From positions 868,001 through 932,000 of the forward strand of contig NZ_VNHS01000002.1 of NCBI RefSeq assembly GCF_008124765.1: DNA of 64,000 nt. Direction: 5' to 3'. Under the pieces are notes generated by a model that saw only the letters and a program-made list of their open reading frames with translations, was not told the origin of the DNA and searched no databases. The stretch is from Paenibacillus methanolicus. GTDB taxonomy: Bacteria > Bacillota > Bacilli > Paenibacillales > Paenibacillaceae. Numbering within the stretch: position 1 is the stretch's first letter; every line of letters begins with the position of its first letter. Both the position numbers and the translations under genes were made by a program. Of this stretch, positions 7,647-16,519 are shown piece after piece.

Positions 7647-10607
7647 TCATCGGCTGAAGCCAAGCCCTTCGACCGCGACCGGATTGCCGCCGCCGAACGT
7701 TAGTTTGCCGAGCCGCTTCGCCTTCTCCACCGCGACCTTCACGACCTCGGCGTCGACCTCGAGCCCTTTCACCTGACTCGCCGACAGCGTCACTTCCCAG
7801 CCGCCCGACACGCCGTTCTCATCGTATTCCTTCTTGAATTCGACGGCAAGCTGAAGCGCGTTGGACAACCCGATCTTGGCGCTCTGCTCGATGGCGGAGG
7901 CGCTGTCGTCCTGACCCGGCAGCCAGGAGCGCATCGTGTCGTTGACCGTCTCGTCGCCCATGATTTTCTCCGAGAAGCTCGTCCCGATGTCGTCGAAGTA
8001 ATTGCCGGTGAACAGCGCGTCGCTGCCCGCGTCCAGCACGGTGCCCGTGGCGCGCTCGCCGCGGTTATGCTCCGGACGCGCCGCTTTCGCGAGCAGGGCG
8101 GACAGGTTCTTGCCGGCGCCGACGGCCGCGGTGACGATTTTGCCCGCATACATGGTCATGTCGCCGCCTTCCTCGCCGAATTGCGAAGGGATGCTGGCCG
8201 ACAGGGTCAGACTCGCCTCCCGAAGCTTCTTGCCGATTCGGGTAAGCGATCCTTCGAGTCCGAAGGCCACCTTGTCTTTGCCGAATTTGAGCTCCACCTC
8301 CGTCGAGGCGTCGTAGATGTTGCGGATCTCTCCCTTGCCGATGCTGCCCGCGTTCACTCGTTCCTCGGCCGTCAAGGCGCGTCCCGACGCATCTTTGCCT
8401 TTCTTGCCGATCACATCCATGTTATACGTGCTCAGCTGCTTGCCCGCAAGATCCGCCGAGAACTCGGCAACGCCGACGTTCGCCTCCATCGCGATCTTCA
8501 TCAAGTAACCGACGCTGACCTCCGCGCCCGCGGTCAAGTACTGCTCCTCGATCATCATGGCCCACTTCTCCGCCTCGACCATCTTCGTGTCGCCGGACTT
8601 GCCGCCGCTTCCCCAGAAATGCTGCGCGGCCGGCTTCGATACGTTCGTCATCTCGCGATATAAGCCGTAGGAAAGCAGGTTCATGACTTGACCGGAGCCC
8701 GCGCCCTTCCCGTCCAGATGCACGCCGACGCGGAAGTTCGCGTCCAGGCCGAACGTCGAGAAGCCCGCGCCGAACGTAACTTCCGTGCCTACGCTGAGCT
8801 CGCCGTCCTCGCGCTCGGCTTCGCCGCCGAAGCCGAACAGGAAGTAGCCCTGCGCGGCGCCGTGCGCCGAAGCGAACGGAATCTTCAGCTCGACGCTCAT
8901 CGACGCGGCATCGCCCGGATTCGGCGCGGCCAGGTCGATGAGCCGGCCGATCCGGCTCATGCCGCCCGTAATGTCGGGCGCCGCGATCGACTCGTCGATC
9001 AGCTTCTTGGCCATATCCTTCGTCTTCCCGTCGTCCTCCACCGCCCCGCGAATCTCGGCGGTCTTCGCCGCATCCGGCCCGGTCGCCGGCGCCTGCGCGG
9101 TCGCCTTCGTCCCTTTGGTAATCTTGCGCGCGTCCAGCACGGCCGCTTCCTGCTTCTTCTTCAGCAGCTCCTTCGCGTGCACGGTCGCCGCCTCGACGCC
9201 CGCGGCCCGGATCTTCTCCTTCTGCGCGTCCGTCAGGCTGCCCGCGTTCGCGTTGCTCTGCCTGGCCGCTTCGTAAGCCGAGCTCTTGGCGAGCTTGGTC
9301 AGCTTATCGAGCGTCTCCGTCTTCGGTACTTGGCGCGCGACGATCGCGTCGGCTTCTAGCGCCATGACGTCGTCGACCAGCTTCTTCGACTCTTTATGCG
9401 CCTTTACCTTGGTCGCCATCTTCATGTACTCGGCCTTGTTCGGAGATGGAGACATCGCCCCGCCGGAGCGGCTCGCGATCTCCGCATTGATCTGCGTGTT
9501 GACCTTGCTGCGCGCCCCTTGTTTCAGCTCATCGCGGTACTTGTTCAACTCCTTGGACCGCCGGAAGCCGCTCCGTCCGACGCCGAGTTTGGAGAGAACC
9601 GCTTTCTTGAGCGGCGCGGCCAGTACCGTGCGATAGATATGCTCCATATCCTTGATATCGCGCGTCTGATTGTTCCCGATATCTTCAGTCTCCACGACCG
9701 TCTGGTCGACGAGCTTGTCTTCGAAGCCGAGCCGCTTGTTCAGCTCGTCTTGACCGACGGTTCCGACGTCGATCCGGTCGAAGCCGCCTGCGGCTCCCGA
9801 AGCCGAAGGCGCGAACTTGGCGGCAATGACCGTCTTCGACGTCGTAACCGCCCCCGCGACGGCCGTCTTGACCAGCCCGTCCACTTTCTTCTTCGCGTCG
9901 GCTGCCGCCTTCGTTTTCTGCTTCTCGTAAGCGGCGTCGCTTGCGCTCGGCGCCACGGCATCATACACGCCTTTCGCTTCCGCGGCCAAGCCCGGCTTCT
10001 TATTATCGCCGTATTGCGCGTTGGCGACCTCCTCCGCGTAGGACTTCAGCTTGCGCAGCATGAGGCCCGGCGCGCTCGCCTCCGCGAACTTGAGCGCATC
10101 CGCCTTCTGATCGTCCGTGCCGCCCGACATGCTCGCCGAGATTTCCGAGATGACCTTCGCCTTCACGTTCTCGCGGATCGGCGCCGCCGCCGAATCGGAC
10201 GTCAGGAAGACGTCCAATTGTTGCTTAACGCCGCTTCGGATTTTCGTAAACGCGTCCGTCGCGAGTTCCCCGGCCTTGGCATCGCGCGCCGTCTCGAAAT
10301 CCCGCTTGCGCTGCTCCTGCTCCGGCGTCAGCGTCGGCGCGGACGGCGTGCCGCCCGGGCCCTGCTGCTGCCCTTGCGGCGGCGCGTTCCCGCCGGCTCG
10401 CTGCAGCGCGGGCTGGCCGCCCTGCGTCCGTTGCACGATTCCCTGCGCGGCGCGATTGCCCACCGTTCGCTGCAGCTGCATGAGGCTGGCGGCCGTCAAT
10501 TGCCGAGGGTCCGCGCTCCCCGTCGTTGCCGTGCCAGTCCGAGCCGGCTGCGCCTGGACCGGCGCTTGGTTAGATGTAGTCCGCTGCGCGGACGCGTGCT
10601 CGCTCAC
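7647..10607 (-). CDS. Large protein with injection-cargo-like N terminus (986 residues)
   Basis: GTG start with AGGGGG seven bases upstream. Residues 1-90 are Gln/Ala/Pro-rich and hold LMQLQRTVGNRAAQ (42-55) followed by VQR and LQR. This motif recurs, to my knowledge, near the N terminus of DUF4157 proteins and of toxins carried by extracellular contractile injection systems. Residues 90-550 are Lys/Ala/Asp-rich and mostly helical. From about 555 to the end there are many short alternating beta strands (VELKIPF, YFLFGFGGE, VGTEVTFGAGF, VELKFGKDKVAFGLEGSL), as in barrel-like or membrane-inserting proteins. There is no signal peptide and no HExxH. No known toxin domain is recognised, and no injection-system structural gene occurs in the window. 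Function unknown; a cargo or cell-surface role is inference. Confidence 0.75.
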   Translation of the reverse strand: MSEHASAQRTTSNQAPVQAQPARTGTATTGSADPRQLTAASLMQLQRTVGNRAAQGIVQRTQGGQPALQRAGGNAPPQGQQQGPGGTPSAPTLTPEQEQRKRDFETARDAKAGELATDAFTKIRSGVKQQLDVFLTSDSAAAPIRENVKAKVISEISASMSGGTDDQKADALKFAEASAPGLMLRKLKSYAEEVANAQYGDNKKPGLAAEAKGVYDAVAPSASDAAYEKQKTKAAADAKKKVDGLVKTAVAGAVTTSKTVIAAKFAPSASGAAGGFDRIDVGTVGQDELNKRLGFEDKLVDQTVVETEDIGNNQTRDIKDMEHIYRTVLAAPLKKAVLSKLGVGRSGFRRSKELNKYRDELKQGARSKVNTQINAEIASRSGGAMSPSPNKAEYMKMATKVKAHKESKKLVDDVMALEADAIVARQVPKTETLDKLTKLAKSSAYEAARQSNANAGSLTDAQKEKIRAAGVEAATVHAKELLKKKQEAAVLDARKITKGTKATAQAPATGPDAAKTAEIRGAVEDDGKTKDMAKKLIDESIAAPDITGGMSRIGRLIDLAAPNPGDAASMSVELKIPFASAHGAAQGYFLFGFGGEAEREDGELSVGTEVTFGAGFSTFGLDANFRVGVHLDGKGAGSGQVMNLLSYGLYREMTNVSKPAAQHFWGSGGKSGDTKMVEAEKWAMMIEEQYLTAGAEVSVGYLMKIAMEANVGVAEFSADLAGKQLSTYNMDVIGKKGKDASGRALTAEERVNAGSIGKGEIRNIYDASTEVELKFGKDKVAFGLEGSLTRIGKKLREASLTLSASIPSQFGEEGGDMTMYAGKIVTAAVGAGKNLSALLAKAARPEHNRGERATGTVLDAGSDALFTGNYFDDIGTSFSEKIMGDETVNDTMRSWLPGQDDSASAIEQSAKIGLSNALQLAVEFKKEYDENGVSGGWEVTLSASQVKGLEVDAEVVKVAVEKAKRLGKLTFGGGNPVAVEGLGFSR

Positions 10608-10706
10608 AATGCAGCCCCCTATACGACTTCAGACCCGATAACGATCGATTTATGTCGATTAATATTGTATCATCTGGGCTGATCAGCGTATATGGCAAAC
10701 GCCAAC

Positions 10707-10737
10707 AAACCGGCCGCCGAGAAACGGTAGCCGGTTT
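10707..10737 (-). terminator. Possible terminator of the ytr-type operon
   Basis: Reading leftward, an 8-base stem AAACCGGC / GCCGGTTT with a 15-base loop is followed by TTTGTTGG. It lies 14 bases after the last permease stop. The T tract is weak. Confidence 0.5.
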
Positions 10738-10750
10738 AGCTATGCAGCGG

Positions 10751-11704
10751 TTACGCCGCAACGTCTCTGCGCGTGAACACGAGCCACGACACGAGATTGA
10801 AGACGACGAAGTAAGCAGCCAGCACGAGAATCGAGAAGACGAGCGTCATCCCTTCCTGATACGGACGCCCGACCAAATACATGGACAAGTCGAGGTTCGC
10901 GAACAGCACGTATTTCGCCCACGAATAAGCCTGGATCAACTCGGTCAAGAGCGTGCCCGCGAACAACGCGAAGATCGAGAAGCCGATCGCCATCGCGCTG
11001 CTGCGGAACGCCGCCGAGATCATGAACGCCATCGTGACGAACAGGATGGTCGATACGCCGTTCAACAAGTACGTCAGCCACAAATTGGCGACCATGCTCT
11101 TCTCCACGGCGTTGCCGGCGGCGTCGGTCGTGACGAGCGGAAGGCCAATGTCCTTGAACTGATAAAGCACTCCGTTGAAGAGGACCGATACGACGAACAG
11201 CACGACGAGCAGCAGCAGTCCGAACATGATCATGGAGATATATTTGGAGACGAGTATTTTCGAACGGCTCGCGGGACGGATAAGCAGCAACTTGATCGTG
11301 CCCGTCGAGAATTCCCCGGCCAGACTGTCGCCCGCCACGATGACGGTGAACAGCGTAATGAGGATCACGAGCGTCGCGGAACCATTAATGCCGTCCCACA
11401 TCGTTCCCGACTCGGGCCGGATGTCGTTCGCTAGCATGTATTCGCCGATGGCCAGCTGGTCTTTGGCGTACGTGATCGTCTCCTCGTCCATCCCCGGATC
11501 GGCCAACAGCTTGTTAAAGTGTTCCTTCTCCTCCGCGATCTCGGTCCGCCAGGCGTCCGGCGGCGCGTCCTTGTCGTCGTAGTACCACTCGACGAAGCTG
11601 CCGAGCAGCACGGCCCCGATCATGAGCGCCACCATGACCCACGTGCGCCAACGGCGGTACAGCTTCATGTTCTCGTTGAGAATCAAGTTAACCAACGCGC
11701 TCAC
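10751..11704 (-). CDS. ABC-2 type permease (second exporter)
   Basis: A 317-residue membrane protein with an N-terminal segment (about residues 22-40), a long extracytoplasmic loop with many charged residues (to about 108), then five hydrophobic segments. GEFSTGTIKLLLIRP is the sequence typical of ABC-2 permeases at the cytoplasmic coupling region. GTG start; the gene overlaps the preceding ATPase by 17 bases, so it is translationally coupled to it. Last gene of the six-gene operon. Substrate unknown; homologous Bacillus units respond to cell-wall antibiotics. Confidence 0.88.
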   Translation of the reverse strand: MSALVNLILNENMKLYRRWRTWVMVALMIGAVLLGSFVEWYYDDKDAPPDAWRTEIAEEKEHFNKLLADPGMDEETITYAKDQLAIGEYMLANDIRPESGTMWDGINGSATLVILITLFTVIVAGDSLAGEFSTGTIKLLLIRPASRSKILVSKYISMIMFGLLLLVVLFVVSVLFNGVLYQFKDIGLPLVTTDAAGNAVEKSMVANLWLTYLLNGVSTILFVTMAFMISAAFRSSAMAIGFSIFALFAGTLLTELIQAYSWAKYVLFANLDLSMYLVGRPYQEGMTLVFSILVLAAYFVVFNLVSWLVFTRRDVAA

Positions 11705-12617
11705 CTCCCGTAATTTCCAAGAACCGGTCTTCCAGCGATTGCCGCATCGGCGTCACGCCGTAGATACGGACGTCCGTACGCATCAGATGGGCGAGAATAT
11801 CCGGAACCTGATCGCGGTCCGCCGTCACTTCCACGCCTTCCGGAACCGCCTTCACCGCGCTTGCTCCCGCGAACTCGACAGCGGCCGCGAACGCGCGCTC
11901 GGCAGGCGATGCCTCGATCAAGTAGGATGCCGCTTGATCGTGCGATCCGATCAGCTCTCGGGTCGGCTTCACGTCCACGATCTTGCCGCTCATCATGATG
12001 GCGACCCGGTCGCACATGAGCTCCATCTCGGAGAGCAGATGGCTGGAGACGATGACCGTGATCCCTTCCTCGCGAGTCAATTGACGCAAGTAGTCGCGCA
12101 GCTCGCGGATGCCCGCCGGATCCAGCCCGTTCGTCGGCTCGTCCAGAATGAGCAGCGACGGACGGTGCAGCAGCGCCTGCGCGACGCCGAGCCGCTGGCG
12201 CATGCCGAGCGAGTATTTCTTCACCTTGTCGTGAATCCGGTCCTCCAGCTTGACGAGCTCCACCACCTCGCGGATGCGTTCTGTCGTCACCCCGGGCACC
12301 ATGCGCGCATAGTGAACGAGATTATGGTAGCCGCTCAAGAATTTGTACATTTCGGGGTTCTCGACGATGCCGCCGACGTGGCGGATCGCCTGCTCGAACT
12401 CTTTCGCGACGTTCTTGCCTTGAATCGTAATCGTGCCGGACGTGATGGACATGAGGCCCACCATCATCCGGATCGTGGTCGTCTTGCCTGCTCCGTTGGG
12501 CCCGAGGAAGCCGAAAATTTCGCCTTTCGGCACGTCGAACGAGACGTTGTCGATAATCGTCTTGCGTCCGATTCGCTTCGTCACGTTGCGAAGACTTACG
12601 ATAGGTTCGCTCATCAT
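11688..12617 (-). CDS. ABC transporter ATP-binding protein (second exporter)
   Basis: A 309-residue ATPase with Walker A GPNGAGKT (39-46), signature YSLGMRQRL, and Walker B LLILDEPTNGLDP. The 80 residues after the nucleotide-binding domain form the C-terminal domain common in ABC-2 exporter ATPases. Two adjacent ATG codons (12617, 12614) have AGGAGG at suitable distance. The open frame extends upstream to 12686, but that overlaps the DUF4097 gene and is rejected. Works with the permease that overlaps its 3' end. Confidence 0.92.
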   Translation of the reverse strand: MMSEPIVSLRNVTKRIGRKTIIDNVSFDVPKGEIFGFLGPNGAGKTTTIRMMVGLMSITSGTITIQGKNVAKEFEQAIRHVGGIVENPEMYKFLSGYHNLVHYARMVPGVTTERIREVVELVKLEDRIHDKVKKYSLGMRQRLGVAQALLHRPSLLILDEPTNGLDPAGIRELRDYLRQLTREEGITVIVSSHLLSEMELMCDRVAIMMSGKIVDVKPTRELIGSHDQAASYLIEASPAERAFAAAVEFAGASAVKAVPEGVEVTADRDQVPDILAHLMRTDVRIYGVTPMRQSLEDRFLEITGGERVG

Positions 12618-12627
12618 GGTCTGCCTC

Positions 12628-13722
12628 CTAGTTCTTCTGCGGCTCCGCCGCACGGGTATATAGATGAATGTCCGACGCGACGCCATCGATGGCTATCGCG
12701 CGCGCGCCGTCGCCTACCTCGCCGCGGAGACGCTTTAAGCCGAAATTCTGCGGATCGCGCTCGACCTTTAGCGGAAGCCGAGTACGAATGCCGCCGTCCT
12801 GAACGGAAACGTCCAACGCGTAGCCCGCGCCCGCGTCCAGCATGACCGTCACGTCGCTCGACTCGGGCCGAATGCGCGCATCGCCCCGCATGCCGGCGAG
12901 TTGGACGTTGCCCGCGACGACCGAGATGTCGGCGTCGCCCGTGCCGCTTAGCACGACGGAGCCGAGTTCCGCTCTGCCCGTCACGGATCCGTCGACCGAA
13001 CGGATATAGTTCACGCCGTTGTCGCTCGCAAGCCGGAGGTCGCCGCGCACGCCTTCGATATTGACGTCGCTATAGTCGTTCTTGAAGTCGATGCCGCCTA
13101 CGATATCGTGCATGAACACGTTGCTGTATGACGCGTCCGCCGCAATCTCTCCCTCAACGCCGGCGATCTCCAGCATGCCGCTGTCCGACTGGACGTCGAG
13201 ATCGCCCTTCGTGTCCGTAACCGTCAACGCGCCGTATTGGTTCTTCGCGATCAGCTTCAGGCCGGCGGGGAGCAGCAGCTCGTAATCGAGCGAGATAAAA
13301 CCATCGTCTACGGGTTCGCCGTTCAGCGTCGCCGCAAGCGTCAGCGTATCGCCCTCGCTCGCTTCGCCGACTTTGAGCTTCGCCAGCTTCCGGTCGGCCG
13401 CTTCCTCGCTTGGCGCGGTGATCGTTATCTTATAGCGCAGCTGAATCGTCGCGCCGTCCGCGGGCTTGACGTCCATATCGCCGTTCCACCCCGACAGCGC
13501 CACGTTCTTGATCGCGCCCGGCTGAACCGCCAGCTCCCCTTCTATCGTCTTCGTCGCGTCTTGATTCGCTTCCTCGTACACGTTCGTCTTCTGTTCATTG
13601 ACCAGCTTACGGCCGAAATCCTCGAACATCTCTTCCTTGCCGATTCCGATGTCGACGATCATGCCGGCCAGCGCGGCCGCGACCAAGAGGAGAAGGACGA
13701 TCCGATTCGTTCGCAATGCCAT
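12628..13722 (-). CDS. DUF4097-type beta-strand repeat protein, membrane-anchored
   Basis: A protein of 364 residues with one N-terminal hydrophobic segment (about 8-26), so probably anchored and exposed outside the cell. After residue 60 it is a run of short beta strands (LTVTDTKGDLDVQSDSGMLE, VFMHDIVGGIDFKNDYSDVN, IEGVRGDLRLASDNGVNYI), the repeating pattern of DUF4097/DUF4098 beta-helix-like proteins that often accompany ABC exporters and envelope-stress regulators. The open frame continues to 14148, but the ATG at 13722 has GGAGG seven bases upstream and lies 2 bases after the preceding stop. It separates the two exporter modules of the operon. Confidence 0.85.
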   Translation of the reverse strand: MALRTNRIVLLLLVAAALAGMIVDIGIGKEEMFEDFGRKLVNEQKTNVYEEANQDATKTIEGELAVQPGAIKNVALSGWNGDMDVKPADGATIQLRYKITITAPSEEAADRKLAKLKVGEASEGDTLTLAATLNGEPVDDGFISLDYELLLPAGLKLIAKNQYGALTVTDTKGDLDVQSDSGMLEIAGVEGEIAADASYSNVFMHDIVGGIDFKNDYSDVNIEGVRGDLRLASDNGVNYIRSVDGSVTGRAELGSVVLSGTGDADISVVAGNVQLAGMRGDARIRPESSDVTVMLDAGAGYALDVSVQDGGIRTRLPLKVERDPQNFGLKRLRGEVGDGARAIAIDGVASDIHLYTRAAEPQKN

Positions 13723-13724
13723 CC

Positions 13725-14468
13725 TTACACCTCCACGACTTTCTCGAATAAATAACCGTTCAGCCACATCAGACCCGCGGCGAGTAGCACGAGCGCGACG
13801 AACATGCCCGAATGCAGATAGATCACGTCGTCCAGTTCGCCTCCGAAGCGAATATCCGGCAGCCAGGCGAGCAGCATCGACAAGAGCGGCGCGGCGCGGA
13901 AGATCAGCCACAGTCCCGCGAAGAAGGCCGCCAGCGCGACGAGCCACCGAAAACGGGTGACCAGTTGGCCGCACAAGAACGCGAACTGCGCGAGCATGAC
14001 AAACAGCACGATCGTCAGCAGGCACATCCAGAGGCTGTTGCCTGCCACGTTGAGCATCGTTAGGGGAATTTCGCCGAACACTTGATCGCTGAACAGCGTC
14101 TTCCACATGCTTCGGAGCAGGATCAGACTGAAGCTTCCGCTGACCCACAGCAGCGTGCCGACGAGCAGAACCATCAGCGCGACGAGCTTAGCGGTGAGCA
14201 CTTTCCAACCCCGGATCGGCAGCGACAGCAGCAGGTAAATCGTATTTGTCCGCCATTCCGTGCTCAGTTGAAAGTAACCGGCGCCGATGGTTAGGACAGC
14301 CGCGAATAGGAGAGGCATCAAGAGCGAGATGACCAGCGGCGCGTCGGTTCCCCACCCGCCGCTTTTGAACTTCACGATCACCTGCGCGGCCGTAACCGCA
14401 ATGCCGTAGACGGCGAACAACGGGAACAAGCTTTTCATTTCTTTGCGGAATAAATTGCGGAAGCCCAT
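13725..14468 (-). CDS. ABC-2 type permease (first exporter)
   Basis: A 247-residue protein with six hydrophobic segments and an N-terminal amphipathic stretch (MGFRNLFRKEMKSLFPL). STEWRTNTIYLLLSLPI is the ABC-2 coupling helix. It abuts the YtrB-like ATPase gene (stop and start adjoin) and is followed 2 bases later by the DUF4097 gene. Same role as YtrC/YtrD in Bacillus: membrane half of an exporter controlled by a YtrA-type regulator. Confidence 0.87.
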   Translation of the reverse strand: MGFRNLFRKEMKSLFPLFAVYGIAVTAAQVIVKFKSGGWGTDAPLVISLLMPLLFAAVLTIGAGYFQLSTEWRTNTIYLLLSLPIRGWKVLTAKLVALMVLLVGTLLWVSGSFSLILLRSMWKTLFSDQVFGEIPLTMLNVAGNSLWMCLLTIVLFVMLAQFAFLCGQLVTRFRWLVALAAFFAGLWLIFRAAPLLSMLLAWLPDIRFGGELDDVIYLHSGMFVALVLLAAGLMWLNGYLFEKVVEV

Positions 14469-15182
14469 CTACGCGTACACCTTCTCCCAAATGTTCTCGA
14501 GCGAGCAGCCGTACGACGAGCGCAGGTTGTCGGCCGTATCGAACAGCTTGACGCTGCCATGGTGCAGGAAGATGACCTCGTCGAACATCGGCTCCGACTC
14601 GCTGACCGAATGCGTCGACAGAATGATCGTCTGCTCCCCGGTCTGGAATTCGCTGACGATCGACCGGATGATTTTGGCCCGCGACGAAGGGTCGATGCCC
14701 GAGAACGGCTCGTCGAGCAGCACGAGCGGCACGTTCCGGGACAGGGCGGCGATCAGCTTTAGGCGCGCGCGCATCCCTTTGGAGAGATTCCGCACCTTCT
14801 GCCTGCCGTCGAGATCCATCGTCATGAGCAGCTCGGCCGCCTTGTCCGCCTGCCAGTCGTCGTAGAATCCGGCGATGAACCGCAGCGTCTCGTCGACCGT
14901 CATCCAGCCGTATAGATGGTCGATCTCCGGCAGGTAGGCGATCTGCTTCTTGTGGCTGGCGTCCGGCGCGCGTCCGGCGATGCGGATCGCCCCCGACGTC
15001 GGATGGATGAGGCCGGCCAAAATTTTCAGCAGCGTCGACTTCCCGCTTCCGTTCGGGCCGAGCAGCCCGACGATGCTGCCTTTCTTAATTTGAAGGTCGA
15101 TGCCGGTCAAGGCGGCTTTAAGCAAATACCGCTTTTGCACGCCGGACAGCTCGATCATGTTCTCCGTAACTTCCGTAGACAC
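14469..15182 (-). CDS. ABC transporter ATP-binding protein (YtrB-like)
   Basis: A 237-residue ATPase: Walker A GPNGSGKS, signature LSKGMRARLKL, Walker B LVLLDEPFSGIDP and the switch histidine STHSVSESE. The length and the position behind a short GntR regulator match YtrB. GTG start with GGAGGG seven bases upstream. It pairs with the permease whose gene adjoins it. Confidence 0.92.
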   Translation of the reverse strand: MSTEVTENMIELSGVQKRYLLKAALTGIDLQIKKGSIVGLLGPNGSGKSTLLKILAGLIHPTSGAIRIAGRAPDASHKKQIAYLPEIDHLYGWMTVDETLRFIAGFYDDWQADKAAELLMTMDLDGRQKVRNLSKGMRARLKLIAALSRNVPLVLLDEPFSGIDPSSRAKIIRSIVSEFQTGEQTIILSTHSVSESEPMFDEVIFLHHGSVKLFDTADNLRSSYGCSLENIWEKVYA

Positions 15183-15185
15183 GCG

Positions 15186-15563
15186 CTAACCCTCCTTCTT
15201 CTCCTTCGATAATTGGTCGCGCAGGATCCGCTCGATCTCTTGCGCCTCTATGCCTAAGCCGCGCATCTCCTCAATGAAATGCAAGACGGCGGTTTGCGCC
15301 ATTTCCGAACGAATATGCAGCAGCAATGCCGGGTCGTTCTTGATAAAAGTCCCTTGTCCGCGCAATGTTTCCGTCAGTCCTTCCCGCTCCATTTCTTGAT
15401 AAGCCCGCTGTACCGTATTCGGATTCACGTTGGACATTTGCGCTCTCTCTTTCAGCGAAGGAATTTTGTCCCCCGGAGCGAGCTCTCCGCGGACGAGCGC
15501 CTTCTTCGTCTCGTCGACCATCTGCAAATAAATCGGTTTGGGGCTGTTGAAATTCAGCTGCAA
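15186..15563 (-). CDS. ytrA: GntR-family regulator, YtrA subfamily
   Basis: A short GntR protein: about 80 residues of winged helix (IYLQMVDETKKALVRGELAP, GDKIPSLKERAQMSNVNPNT, VQRAYQEMEREGLTETLRGQ) and a short helical tail, the YtrA layout. I take the TTG at 15563 as start (125 residues) because AAGGAGG lies 8 bases upstream; the open frame to 15620 would overlap the operator. YtrA proteins repress their own operon and respond to envelope stress. The symbol is by family resemblance and gene order. Confidence 0.88.
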   Translation of the reverse strand: MQLNFNSPKPIYLQMVDETKKALVRGELAPGDKIPSLKERAQMSNVNPNTVQRAYQEMEREGLTETLRGQGTFIKNDPALLLHIRSEMAQTAVLHFIEEMRGLGIEAQEIERILRDQLSKEKKEG

Positions 15564-15592
15564 CGTTCTACCCTCCTTCGCCTCAACGAACC

Positions 15593-15616
15593 AGTGCACT
15601 ATCTTACTAGTGCACT
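15593..15616. promoter_or_regulatory. YtrA-type operator
   Basis: A perfect inverted repeat AGTGCACTA-N6-TAGTGCACT between the -10 element and the start codon of the GntR gene. The position, covering the predicted transcription start, fits autorepression. Confidence 0.8.
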
Positions 15617-15620
15617 TCAA

Positions 15621-15649
15621 ACATTAATGGCCCTAGACCGAATTGTCAA
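15621..15649 (-). promoter_or_regulatory. Promoter of the ytr-type operon
   Basis: On the minus strand TTGACA (15644-15649), a 17-base spacer and TAATGT (15621-15626), immediately upstream of the operator at 15593-15616. Confidence 0.8.
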
Positions 15650-15880
15650 CGACTTTTTGGGCAAACATTCCAAGGCGGAACGGCCGTAGCCGTCTTTTGG
15701 CAGCGCGGCGCGTTTCATTCCAGAGAAATACAAGATGATTTATAAGCGTGAAACTTATACATACTTGTATGTCAAAAAGCCGCCTCAGCTCGAACGCCCT
15801 ACTCGGGACGCGCGAAGCAAAAGCGGCTTCGTTGGCGATCTTCACTAATCTGCATGCAGGACGAAAGCGAGTACAAGCGA

Positions 15881-16300
15881 TTAATACACGCGGTCAAAAT
15901 GGTGCGCGGCGATCCGCATCCGCCGCTTCAAGTAGAAGCGATGGGCATCGTGCCGCTGCACGCCCGAATCGAGGTACATAGACTGGCATCCGGCGCGAAG
16001 CGCCTCCTCGTCGAGCCAATCCATCAACTCGCCGGCGTATCCGCTGGCGCGGCTCGCTTCATCCGTGATCAAGTCGTCCACGTACAAGAATCGGCCCCAG
16101 GCCAGATTCGCGCCGATTCGGTATCCGGCCGCGGCCTTGGCTTCGCCTTGCGCGAAGATGACGGCCAGCCGGTAGCCCTGCTCCTGCAAGCTCCGAATTG
16201 TCTGCACGTACGCATCCTCCGCCAAATGCGGACGAAGCTGTTTCATTATCGCGAATGTCGCGCTTATTTGCTCATCGGTCTGCGCGATGGTGACGGTCAT
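15881..16300 (-). CDS. GNAT-family N-acetyltransferase, 139 residues
   Basis: A single-domain GNAT: VTIAQTDEQISATFAIMKQL (N-terminal strand and helix), YVDDLITDEASRASGYAGEL (strand 4 and acetyl-CoA loop), then CQSMYLDSGVQRHDAHRFYL and a closing strand. The usual RGxG pyrophosphate loop appears as SRASGYAG. AAGGAGT precedes the ATG. Monocistronic. Substrate unknown. Confidence 0.85.
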   Translation of the reverse strand: MTVTIAQTDEQISATFAIMKQLRPHLAEDAYVQTIRSLQEQGYRLAVIFAQGEAKAAAGYRIGANLAWGRFLYVDDLITDEASRASGYAGELMDWLDEEALRAGCQSMYLDSGVQRHDAHRFYLKRRMRIAAHHFDRVY

Positions 16301-16471
16301 TCCGGTTCACTCCTTCTCGAGGGCTCGTATGCGTTAACGATAACGGATAAGGCGACCGAAAAAAAGATCCAATTACATGAGATTGTAATGATCCAGTTCG
16401 CCACGGCGCCGCGTCAAGATCGATACATGCGTATTATGGACAAAACTTAGAGGAGAAAGAACGGACAAAAA

Positions 16472-16504
16472 AAGAAACAGGCCCCTCGCCGGAGCCTGTT
16501 TCTT
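16472..16504 (-). terminator. Terminator of the ArsR-controlled sugar operon
   Basis: Stem AAGAAACAGGC / GCCTGTTTCTT with an 11-base loop. Reading leftward it is followed by a run of seven T. It lies 16 bases after the GH2 stop. Confidence 0.88.
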
Positions 16505-16519
16505 CGTTATTCGCGCAGG

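Noticed and set aside
12628..14148. 506-codon frame as a single protein
   Set aside because: Its first 142 codons lie antisense-like within the permease gene on another frame; the ribosome site and membrane anchor support the start at 13722.
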